64,000 nt of DNA from Allomyces arbusculus (lineage: Eukaryota > Blastocladiomycota > Blastocladiomycetes > Blastocladiales > Blastocladiaceae), in NCBI GenBank assembly GCA_027604705.1, contig JADHYV010000009.1:186001-250000 (forward strand), given 5' to 3'. This document shows, piece after piece, positions 35,489-44,870 of this stretch (its first letter is position 1; each line of letters starts with the position of its first letter). A program made the position numbers and the translations under genes. Under the pieces are notes generated by a model. The model did not search any database and was not told the DNA's origin. It saw only the letters and a program-made list of their open reading frames with translations.

Positions 35489-37263
35489 ATGACTGCAAGC
35501 ATCAACGAAAAGGCCGAGAAGCAGGTCGGCGATAGCCAACTCGAGGCCGGTGTTGCCAAGGCGCTCGCCGCGCCGCGTTTGTCCATGATCCAGGGTGCCG
35601 CGCTGATTACTGGGTGCGTGTTGTTGTTCAAGTTCTGTGCGACGTCAGCAAATGACAACCAGCGACCATGAACTGACCCCATGACGTCCACTCGCTCCAA
35701 ACATCACCACCCTCGTGACGATCCGAAAATCAGTGCCACCATCGGGTCGGGTGTCTTCTCGAACCCAGGGAAAATTGTTGGTCTCGTCGGCGCAACCGGT
35801 CCAGCACTGATTCTGTGGATTCTCGGCGCCGTTGTCGCGTTTGCCGCGTCCATGTCCTATGCCGAGTGGGGAAGTCGCGTCACGGCATCGGGCGGTGATG
35901 CGCCGTTCCTCGACCGCGCCTACACGCGCCCGCGCCGCTTTGCCGCCGTCGTCTACTCGTGGACGCGTGTCATTCTGATCAACCCGGGCTACAACTCGTC
36001 GCTCTGCTACATTGCCGGCTCGTACTTTACGCAAGCGTTCCCTTCGCTATTCCCGGAGTCGACAAGCACCTGGAACAAGATCATTGGGTACGATTACACG
36101 TCTCTCAGAAATGTGCCCCAGAAAACGAGTCTTCTAACCCCGACCGACTTTTCTTCCTTCTCTAGCACGATTCTCTTGATCCTTCAGACCTTGGCCTGCG
36201 TTCCGTCCAACAACCTCGCCGGTCGCTTTGTGACCGCGACGACGGCCATGTCGGTGACATGCTTGGTCCTCTTCTCGGCAGTCGGTTTGCTCAACATGTT
36301 TGGCGTGTTCTCGGGCAAGCGCAACCTCGAGTCGCTCAATGGCGACCACTTCTTTGCCGGCGCCACCACTGACCCGTCGCAGTACGCCATGGCCTTGTTC
36401 AAGGCTCTCTGGGCCTACGATGGGTATGTCTTGAGTTTGCGCACTGTCACTCGATATTCTTGGTGGATCTTTTTACCTCATCTTTGTTCTTTTGCTTCCC
36501 GTTTCATAGTTTCGCGAACCTGGCGTCGTCGCTCGGTGAACTCAAGGACCCGGAACGCAACATCTCGCGTTCGACCATCACGGGCGTCGGCATGGTCGGA
36601 ATCCTCTACCTGTTTGCCAACTTCTCGTTCTTCACGACGTTGACCTTCGAGGAGGTCTCGACGGGTGGCGAGTCGATTGCGTCGATGTGGGCCGACCACC
36701 TGTTCGGCGAGACCGGCCGCGTCATTGTCGCCCTCTTTATTTGCCTGACGGTTATTGCCTGCTCGTTTGTCACGCTCTACTCGGCGTCGCGTATTGCCCA
36801 GGCCACGGGTGAGACGGGCCTGATGCTCTTCCCCAAGTTTTTTGCTCAGCTGAACGGCAAGTTCCAGACCCCCATCAACGCGCTCGCCTTCAACTGCGTG
36901 ATGTCGGCATTGATGGTCTGGGCACCCCAAACCGATGATTCGTTCTGGGTGCTTATTGACGTTACGTCCTACCCGCTTTGGGTCTGGTACACGACGACCA
37001 ATTTTGGTTTGATCCTGACCAAGTGGCGGTCCCCTGGTGGGCTGTTCGCCAAGGACCCGACCGTCAAGGGCGTGCAAGTCACCCCCCTTGCGCCCATTCT
37101 CGTCGTCCTCGTCGGCATTTTCCTGCTCATCTTCCCGTTCTTCTCGGGCGGCACGGGTCCGATGACGTCGGGGATCGCACTGGGCGTTATCGTCACGGGC
37201 GTCGTGCCGTATTGGTTCCTCATCATGGCACCAGAGCGCGCTGCGGCTGCGGCGAGGGGTTAA
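35489..37263 (+). CDS. Amino-acid/polyamine permease of the APC superfamily
   Basis: Four exons, 35489-35613, 35734-36087, 36166-36423 and 36510-37263, join in frame to give 496 residues. The first transmembrane helix holds ATIGSGVFSNPGKIVGLVGA, matching the GSGIF-type substrate-binding loop of LAT/SLC7-like transporters. The next is GPALILWILGAVVAFAASM. About eleven or twelve hydrophobic helices follow, with ELKDPERNISRSTITG as the conserved intracellular loop. The likely role is uptake of amino acids or related amines at the plasma membrane; substrate cannot be told. A truncated duplicate of its 3' end lies at 42736-43090, so this is the surviving complete copy. The joins of introns 1 and 3 each rebuild a conserved Gly. 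Confidence 0.87.
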
Positions 37264-37545
37264 ATCGCGTTGATTTGCACGTTCTCCACCCCTTTTTTTT
37301 TACAAGTAGATTTTATCGTTTTTGGTTTGGGCTTTCGTTGGTTGATTTGTCCCTTTACCCGCGGTCGTGGCTCCCGTTGATGCTTCCTGTTTTGGTCATG
37401 AGCACCTCCGCATGTACAGCGCGTTGCGAAATATATTGACGCCATCACCCTCTCCATTTCTGGTGCTATGGTCTCTTCTCCATTTTCTGGTGCTATGGTC
37501 TGATCAGCAAGGTATACGCTTGTCATTGCTGAGCAGGTCGCCAGT
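37264..37545. other. Permease 3' region with a direct repeat
   Basis: The first 50 bases after the stop match the sequence after the permease fragment at 43.05 kb, including CGTTCTCCACCC. At 37453-37503 a 24-25-base unit containing CCATTTCTGGTGCTATGGTCT is present twice in tandem with one base difference. No gene is seen. Confidence 0.5.
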
Positions 37546-37546
37546 T

Positions 37547-38654
37547 GAGTGTGTCACCGCATCCAACAGCGACAGATCAATCCCCGCGATGCAGGCACGC
37601 ACATTTACGCACACTCTAATGCGTGGTAGCTTTTGGTGACGGGGAGAATTGGTTGGTCGCTTCGATAGTGTGCGGCTGATGCGTGGAACTGCTCCGAAAA
37701 TTCAGCTTGAAGGCGACGGGAGCGTTTGAGTCTCAAATCGCGGGGGAAGTCAGAGAGAGAGACAAGGCCTGAGCGCGGCGCAGGTCCCAAATTGGCACAA
37801 ATACGTTCTCAGTCGGCCAAGAGTCGCAGCGAGCCGCAGCAGCGCCGCAGTGCCACAATCAGAAATGGATTCAAGAAAAAAGAATGGAGCCGACGTAAGG
37901 CCATGAGCATGACAGCCAGCGGCGTGACTTGGCGCTGAGACCTGACTGTGACGATTTGCAATGCATCTTTGCTGGCCATGGTGCCTCTGCTAGAAATGAC
38001 GCGACACTCCTGTAAAGCTGCTTGCAGCATCAGATCCGACGAATCTAAAACAGGGGGTGATGCATCCCAGAGGCGACGCGTGCGTCCTTGAAAGATCTTA
38101 AAGTGTTAACTCGAAGGCGCGTGTATCTGACCATTCACAATTGTCTTCACCCGACGTATACAACAAGCTTGCTCTTGGACACGATGTGACCTTGCGCGAG
38201 ATACGGCTGTGCACGGGATGCAGCCGATTGCGAGATGCGGCAATGCCACAGATTGCCAACGCGACAAGCGCCCTTTCGATGTTGCCGAATGCCGCTGGCT
38301 GTTACGTCGGCTCCATTCTTTTTTTTTCTTGAATCCATTTCTGATTGTGGCACTGCGGCGCTGCTGCGGCTCGCTGCGACTCTTGGCCGACTGAGAACGT
38401 ATTTGTGCCAATTTGGGACCTGCGCCGCGCTCAGGCCTTCTCTCTCTCTGACTTCCCCCGCGATTTGAGACTCAAACGCTCCCGTCGCCTTCAAGCTGAA
38501 TTTTCGGAGCAGTTCCACGCATCAGCCGCACACTATCGAAACGACCAACCAATTCTCCCCGTTTCACCAAAAGCTACCACGCATTAGAGTGTGCGTAAAT
38601 GTGCATGCCTGCATCGTGGAGATTGATCTGTCGCTGTTGGATGCCGTGACACAC
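37547..38654. mobile_element. Large inverted repeat, possible foldback or MITE-like element
   Basis: Left arm about 37547-37923 and right arm about 38291-38654 are near-perfect reverse complements, interrupted by a spacer of about 365 bases. Shared landmarks are GTGTGTCAC..GCATCCAACAGCGACAG at the outer ends, GCTTTTGGTGA in the middle, and GAATGGAGCCGACGTAA near the inner ends. The left arm carries a 14-base insertion close to the loop and the two A/T runs differ in length. The arms encode no recognisable protein and I see no transposase. No target-site duplication is obvious. The corresponding interval in the paralogous copy at 43.1-43.4 kb lacks it, consistent with insertion. A hairpin locus giving small RNAs is an alternative. 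Confidence 0.75.
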
Positions 38655-39012
38655 ACTGCAAACGGTCAAGTGTGCTTGTGTGCAAAAGCCCACGTTGGCA
38701 AACGTTGAAGGATCGTCATGAACATGAATGCATACATCAAACGGCAATGTTCACGTCGACATGGGAATGGCGCTCACCATTGAGGCAAGCTACTTTGTCG
38801 ACCGTCTTCCTACCTTTGGATTCGGATGTCCTGGTTGCAAGATGCGCGTCGCAGGACCTGGTCTGCCATGTCTCAAAGCAATGCTTGCTAGCAGCAATGG
38901 AACTTACAGTGGCCTTGAAGTGTCAGCAATACGTTGGCCGCTCGTCATCCGCGTTTTGGTCACTATGCCCCGTCACAGACACGACCACCGACCCAGTCAA
39001 TCTGCCAATCAT
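38655..39012. other. Upstream region of the secreted Cys-rich gene
   Basis: No coding sequence is recognised. The region ends at a clear TATA-type element (39013-39020). Confidence 0.4.
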
Positions 39013-39020
39013 TATAAATA
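39013..39020 (+). promoter_or_regulatory. TATA-like element of the secreted Cys-rich gene
   Basis: TATAAATA lies 134 bases before the first ATG of the intact Cys-rich gene. The damaged paralogue has AATAAATA at 7121-7128 at a similar distance from its PVPGG codons, which supports a promoter role by comparison. Confidence 0.5.
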
Positions 39021-39153
39021 CAAGCCTGTGCTCCGCTGGCCCTCTTTCTTCCCCAAACCAGCCGGCCGTGTTCCTGATCCAGTTCCTTCACCACGTTCCA
39101 AAGGCGCCAGACACCTGTCTCAGCTCCCGTGTGGCTCCGAAACATTGCTGGCG

Positions 39154-39623
39154 ATGATGCTTGCAACGACCTGGAACGGCAGACGACTTGCACTGCTCGT
39201 CATGCTGATCGTCTTCTCCACCATGACGGTTCCCTCGGCGCTCGCGTTTCCAGTTCCCGGCGGCCATGACATAACCGACACGAGCATTGCCGACGTGCTG
39301 GAAGACTCGTCGGGGTTCCTAGCGCCGCTAATTCTCCAGGGCAGTGCCGGTACGAGTCCATTTTGCGTGCTTTTGGCCGGCGGACTGCTCAGGCGCCCGC
39401 CCATGCCCAAGCGGTGCAATCCTGACATGGATTCGCTTCGTCATGCTGAAATTGCAACTTCAGGTACAATCGCGATGACAAACGGCACTGCGTGGGCTGC
39501 TATCAGAAGACGGACCGTTCGGTCTGGTGCAAGCAATCCCCGTGCTCGTTGAACCAGAGCGGCCGTATTTATTGCTCTGAGTGTTTGTACCGTGGGTCGA
39601 CGAAAACCAGACTTTGCCACTAG
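39154..39623 (+). CDS. Small secreted Cys-rich protein
   Basis: Two exons, 39154-39413 and 39464-39623, separated by a 50-base phase-2 intron, give 139 residues. The N-terminus (RRLALLVMLIVFSTMTV then PSALAFPVPGG) is a good signal peptide with likely cleavage after ALA. After a variable middle, exon 2 gives a compact module: HCVGCYQK, VWCKQSPC, and GRIYCSECLY. That is C-x2-C, WC-x4-C, GR-[IL]-YC-x-EC, ending in LCH. The same module, intron position and PVPGG motif occur in the damaged copy at 7.3-7.8 kb. The Cys pairs could form disulfides or a small zinc-ribbon; being secreted favours disulfides. I know no described family like this. A TATA element lies 134 bases upstream. Two possible ATGs (39154, 39157) are adjacent. 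Confidence 0.7.
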
Positions 39624-39941
39624 ACCGAGCTGATGCGGATTGCGGCCCGTGGCGGCAGGTTTGGCCGCAGAGAGCGACAAGAAAACATGAATCTATTGTT
39701 TCCCATTTTGATTCCCTTTTTCCGCATTTTCGCAAGACATGGTGAACCTGAGAATCTGCCAGCATGGTGAAAGGACCAGCTTTGGCAGTTCGCCGGTTCT
39801 TCCTGGCCAGCACCGCATCTACGAGCCTGCATCAGCATCACCCACTTTTGCATTCAAATCTGGTTCGCCGACCATCACCCCGTCGTCAATCCATCTGCTC
39901 TCCCTTGATGATGACCTGCGCGATGCTACTTGGCCACCGCA

Positions 39942-41681
39942 TCAGTAGGCAGCGCCCGTGTTGTCGATCCCCTTCACGCCAATGATCTGGAGTTTGGGCA
40001 CGCCCAGGCGCGTCATACCAGCACGCCGCTGCGCCTCGATGAGCGCCGCAACGGCGGCCTTCGTGTTGATTTTGGGACAATTCTCCATCTTGATCTTGCG
40101 CAGCGACGGTGGCAGCAACGCGATCCACGGGCCTTGGCGGAGCTCCCAGTTGTACGAGACGTCAATGACGCGAATGGTCGACGGCAACCCTTTGCAGAGC
40201 GCGCTGCACAGCCCACAAGACCGCATCGCGAGCGAGACCATGCCAGTGGGCAGCCTTGTCCGCAAGAAAGCAAGATCGCTGCCGTCAACTTGGCTGCCCG
40301 ACAGATCAAGGTGCTTGAGACTAGGCGGGAGCGTCCAGCCCGCATGGCTGGCCTCACCCAAGGACCCGGGTGGCATCCCACCCGGCAACGTCAGCGACTC
40401 GAGCGAGATCGGGAGCAGGTCGGCACGCACTGACGCGAGCGGGAACAGCTTGTGTGTGTCCAACCATTCCGCCACCGTTGCGTCAAAATGCAGCTCACGC
40501 AAGCCCGGCACAACCAGGTGCTGCACGACGTGATCGACACATGCCGCCGGCCATGTCGGGAGTCCTACCATGAGCACGCGCGTCGGCTTGGGTAGAGAGC
40601 GAACAATCGAGAGCAACCGGTTTTGGTTCTCCGACATGTCGTTGGCGAAAATGTGCATGCGCTGGACGCGCAATTCCGTGCTGCGATTGTTCTTGCCGCG
40701 CAAAAACTGGGTACGACCCTCTGGGGCCACGAGGTTCAGCGTCAGCGATTCCATAAGCGTGTCGCGCGACGCCAGGGCATCGAGCACGAGCGGCAAGCCC
40801 GGGAAGGGCAGGAAATGGTGGTAGAACGCTGTCAAGTTGGTGAGCTGCGTAGAAAACGCGCGCGCCACGCTTACGGCGCTTTCTTCGTCGAGCACCTCGT
40901 GGCCATCCTCGTCGTTGAAGAGCTTGAGCGAAATGAGCGACGGCGGAAGCCGCTCGTAGATGGTACCGAGCTGGTCGCCGTCGCCCGACGAAATGAACCG
41001 CAGCGTCAAGTGCCGCAGAGCCGGCGGGAGCCATTGCGCGAGACGCTGAAACTCTTCGGCCGCAGGGCACACGTTGTCGAGTGTGAGACGCTCAACGCTG
41101 GGCGGGCACGGAAAACACTCGCCATCGTACGGCCAGCTGGCCCAGAGCGCGCGACACGCTGGAACCGGCACCTCGCACTGTTCCCATTGCGCATACCGAA
41201 CTTGGTCGACCGGGATGGGCAAGCTCGACCAATAGCGCGCCTCGCGCGTCATGTCGGCGACGTTCTGTCCCAGCTCGGGCACGTAAACACGGTGCTCGTT
41301 GCGCGAGGGCAAGATGAGAGAGAACGCACACGCCGGCGTCGCGTCGTCGTGGGGTAAGCGCGAAACGGCGTACGCGCCAATTTGAGGCCAGCTGCCGTGG
41401 TGCTTGATCCAGGCCAGCGGCGCGTTGTCGGGGCGAATATTTGTCTCGTCCTCACGCTGAACGAGAAAATCCGGCCCGTCCTTGCCCCACCGGTTGAGGG
41501 CCGTGCGGACCGCGGGAGCAAAGAATGCGGCCGACGAAATGGCAAAGTGCAGCAGCGCTGCGCGGCCAGCGTCCTTGTCGTCGTGCACATGCTTGGAAAT
41601 CGACTCGATCACGTCAAAGGGCAGCTGCTCGACAATCGCGCGGTGGTCGAGCGTCGAGTCTGTGGGTACAGTGGTCATCAT
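39942..41681 (-). CDS. F-box-like leucine-rich-repeat protein
   Basis: A single exon of 579 residues on the minus strand. Residues 12-60 (RAIVEQLPFDVIESISKHV) look like a diverged F-box or F-box-like start. From about residue 150 irregular LRRs appear, such as LPPALRHLTLRFISSGDGD, LPPSLISLKLFNDEDG, LPPSLKHLDLSGSQVDGSD and LPTGMVSLAMRSCG, ending NCPKINTKAAVAAL. Such proteins usually serve as substrate adaptors of SCF ubiquitin ligases. That is knowledge of the family, not shown here. A broken paralogue lies at 43.4-44.6 kb and a more distant relic at 8.6-9.8 kb, so this looks like an expanding family. Two adjacent ATGs at 41681 and 41678 start it. Confidence 0.75.
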   Translation of the reverse strand: MMTTVPTDSTLDHRAIVEQLPFDVIESISKHVHDDKDAGRAALLHFAISSAAFFAPAVRTALNRWGKDGPDFLVQREDETNIRPDNAPLAWIKHHGSWPQIGAYAVSRLPHDDATPACAFSLILPSRNEHRVYVPELGQNVADMTREARYWSSLPIPVDQVRYAQWEQCEVPVPACRALWASWPYDGECFPCPPSVERLTLDNVCPAAEEFQRLAQWLPPALRHLTLRFISSGDGDQLGTIYERLPPSLISLKLFNDEDGHEVLDEESAVSVARAFSTQLTNLTAFYHHFLPFPGLPLVLDALASRDTLMESLTLNLVAPEGRTQFLRGKNNRSTELRVQRMHIFANDMSENQNRLLSIVRSLPKPTRVLMVGLPTWPAACVDHVVQHLVVPGLRELHFDATVAEWLDTHKLFPLASVRADLLPISLESLTLPGGMPPGSLGEASHAGWTLPPSLKHLDLSGSQVDGSDLAFLRTRLPTGMVSLAMRSCGLCSALCKGLPSTIRVIDVSYNWELRQGPWIALLPPSLRKIKMENCPKINTKAAVAALIEAQRRAGMTRLGVPKLQIIGVKGIDNTGAAY

Positions 41682-41879
41682 CCTGGTGGTGTAGAAGCGT
41701 GTCGCCGCGTATCATTTGCCGTGTGTTGTCGAGGTAGGGTGCGCATGCGTGTATGAGCGGGGACGAGCGGGAGCTGAGATCTGTCGTGGACTATGGTGAC
41801 CGCGACGCGGCTCAGCTCACTGCGAGTCGGCTGTTAGCAAACGAAATCGTAGACCACCATTGTTCGATATCACACTCAG

Positions 41880-42707
41880 AGAAACGTGCTGTTTCTCATC
41901 ATGATCCTCTACTTCCGACGATCAGTCTCCACTCTCGTTCCGTCCACTCGACTGTCAGCCCATGTTCCCGGCGCCGCGCCGACCGCCACTCGTCCCCGTC
42001 CATGACCCGTTTCTAAACCGGCGACGGCGCACGTGGCACGGGCACCCCGCCAAATGCCACCGGCGCGTCTTCCGCCCCTTGCAGCATATGCGTCGATCTA
42101 CCCGACTCGGTGCGCCGGTGACTGCGCGAGCGAACGCGGCCCGAGGCTATCGCCTTGGCCGCGGCAAAACGCTACACCCCCTTTTCCGTCTCGGTGCGTG
42201 TCTCCGGCTGGGTCACGGCATCGGCACTCACAACGAGCCCCGAGTGGGTCAGGACTTTATCGAGCGGCACCGGTTCCGGGCCCATCTGTGCACTCATTTG
42301 CCCGAAACACTGCTCGGGCTTGCGTTCGCGGTCCCACGCCCGGTTCTTGCTGCTGGTCGCGCGGCGACGCGGCGTCTGCGCCGGTGCCGATGCGGACGTG
42401 TGCAATGACGGCATCAATGTTGCAGCAAGCCGAGGTGGTGACCAGTCCGGGGCCGCCGAGTCGAGTGTCGTCGCGCGAGATGGTGATGGGTTGGTAGTGG
42501 GTATTGCCGATGCGGCAGTGGCAGCACCGGGAGCTGGTTCCACTTGCGCTTGCGCTCTTTGGCAAGTTAAACTTGCTCGGCGGTCCAATCGTCGACGTGC
42601 GCCGCGCGATCGGCGCACGGTTGCGCTGTATCGAGGCCACGGAGGAGCGCTTCGGACCTGGCATGTTGGAGCGCTAGTGAGGTTGATGGGGTCTGCGACC
42701 GCACAGT
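41880..42707 (-). pseudogene. 3' fragment of the BRO1-domain gene
   Basis: This stretch matches the last third of the BRO1 gene (44871-45860) and its 3' flank. Both share GTTCCCGGCGCCGCGCCGACCGCC, a CGTCGATCTxCCCGACTCGGTGCGCCGGTGACTGCG segment and the GCTCGGCGGTCCA segment. The fragment has frame shifts relative to the parent and ends abruptly near 42707, where permease-like sequence begins soon after. It carries no BRO1 domain. It is the truncated end of the first unit of a tandem duplication. Confidence 0.8.
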
Positions 42708-42735
42708 CAGTGAATTTGATAACACATTTTAGTTT

Positions 42736-43090
42736 CTGATCGACGCGAAGTCGTATCCTATCTGTTTATGGTACACGACGACCACTCTCGGTTAGATTCT
42801 GACCAAGTGGTGGTCCTGGCTTCACAGTGGACACGACCATCAAGGGCGTGCAGGTCGTGCTGTTGGCGCCAATGCTCGTCATTCACGCCTATGCTCGTCG
42901 TTTCTTATCGGCATCTTCTTGCTCAACATCCCGTTCCTCTCGGGCTGTACGGAGCCGGTCATGGGGATTGCGCTCATCGTCAGTGTCACGGCTGGTGTCA
43001 TTCTGTATTGCTTCCCCATCATGGCACCAGCACGCGGCCGCGTCGAGGGGCTAAATTGCGTTAATTTGCGCGTTCTCCACCCTTTTTGTT
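42736..43090 (+). pseudogene. 3' fragment of the amino-acid permease gene
   Basis: The sequence aligns by eye with 36950-37310, the end of the permease at 35.5-37.3 kb, including TGGTACACGACGACCA, CTGACCAAGTGG, ATCAAGGGCGTGCAGGTC and CATCATGGCACCAG. It continues past the stop into CGTTCTCCACCC. Frame is lost by several small insertions or deletions. The 5' three quarters of the gene is absent. It is the truncated start of the second duplication unit. Confidence 0.85.
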
Positions 43091-43430
43091 GCCGATACGT
43101 AGACCTTATTGCTTGCCAGCTTTCCTGCAAGTACAGAGTGCACGTCACATCACGCTGTGCTTTACACTCACATAGCGACGAGCAGAGAATGTACCTCGCT
43201 ATTCCATTTGATTCATTCATTCCGCCCTTGGCAAGACATGAACCTAGCGAAAAGTCGACGCGGTGATTGGGCAGAAGCGGGACCCCCTTACCACAAAACT
43301 CATTCAACCTTGCATTCAAACCTGAATCGCCCTCCATTATCCCCGTCGTCAATCCGCGCGCTCACTTGGTAATAATAGCTGCCCAATGTCCCTTGGCCAC
43401 CCCATTCCTATCAGCAGGCAGCGCCCTCAT

Positions 43431-44630
43431 TGTTGATCCCCTTCATGCCAATGATCTGGAGTTTGGGCGCGCCCTGGCACGTCATGCCTGCGCGCTGCTG
43501 CACCTCGGCCAGCGCCGCAACGGCGGCCTCCGTGTTGATCCCGGGACAGTTCTCCATCTTGATTTTGCACAGCGACGGTGGCAGCAACGCGATCCACGGG
43601 CCTTGACGGAGGTCCCAGTTGTACGAGACGCCGATCACACGCACTGTTAGCGGCAACCCCTGACCAGGCGCGCCCCACAGCCCACAACCCCGCATCGCGA
43701 GCGACACAAGGCCAGTGGGCAGCCGCGAATGTAAGAAATCAATATCGGGACTGTTGACCTTGCTGCCCGACAGATCAAGGTGCTTGAGACTAGGCGGGAG
43801 CGTCCACCCCGCGCGAATGGCCTTGGCCAGAGACCCGGGCGGCATCCCACCCGGCAACGTCAGCGACTCGGGCGAGGGCGGGAGGGGGTCGGCGCGCACC
43901 GACACGAGGGGGAACGACCGATGCGTCTCAGACCATCCCGGCGCCGTCGCTTCAAAATGCAGCTCGCGCAGGCCCGGCATAACCAGGTGCTGCACGACGT
44001 GATCCACACACGCCGCCGACCATTTCGGGAGTTCCAGCATGAGCACGTGCATCGGCTTGGAAGCAAGCGCACGATCGAGAGCAGCTGGCTCTGGTTCTCT
44101 ATTATGTCGTCGGCGAAAATGTGCATGCGCTGGACGCGCAAGCTCGTGCTCCGATTGTTCTTGCCGCGCGAAAGCTTGGCACGGTCCTCTGGGGCCACGA
44201 AATGGAGAGTCAGCGACTCCATGAGCGTGTCGCGCGACGCCAGGGCATCGAGCACGAGCGGCAAGTCCGGGAAGGGCAGGAAATGGTGGTAGAACGCTGT
44301 CAAGTTGGTGAGCTGCGTAGAAAACGCGCGCGCCACGCTTACGGCGCTTTCTTCGTCGAGCACCTCGTGGCCATCCTCGTCGTTGAAGAGCTTGAGCGAA
44401 ATGAGCGACGGCGGAATCCGCTCGTAGATGGTACCGAGCTGGTCGCCGTCGCCCGACGAAATGAACCGCAGCGCCGAGTGCCGCAGAGTCGGCGGGAGCC
44501 ATTGCGCGAGACGCTGAAGCTCTTCGGCCGCGGGGCAAGTATCGCGCAGCGTCAGCCGCTCAAGACCAAGCGGGCAAGGCGCACAGTCGGCATCATACGG
44601 CCAGCTGGCCCAGAGCGCGCGACACGCAAT
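43431..44630 (-). pseudogene. Broken duplicate of the F-box/LRR gene
   Basis: This is closely similar to residues about 170-579 of the intact gene at 39942-41681, with long identical runs such as the region encoding SSGDGDQLGTIYER and NDEDGHEVLDEESAVSVARA. The N-terminal third, including the F-box-like part, is missing. One base is lost near 44060 relative to the paralogue, shifting the frame between SIVRLLP and MHVLMLELPKW. Without the F-box and with a frameshift it is probably a pseudogene, though a shortened product from 43411 to about 44060 is open. Confidence 0.75.
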
Positions 44631-44870
44631 GTGTCGTCGCGTCTTGGTTGTTGCTTGTCGCTCGTTGTCGCGTCGTGGAAAAGGGAGAGCTGGCGCGCGT
44701 GGTAACGAGCGCGCGCCGACCTCCCTTGGACCCGCTCGCAGTGAGTCGACGTGATCGACTAGCAGGAACGAACGTCGGCCTACCACAAAAGGTGCAAGGG
44801 GCAAACCGTGAAAACGACGAGCGAAACATATTGACTTTCATCATACCAATACTCCACTTCCAACGATCAG

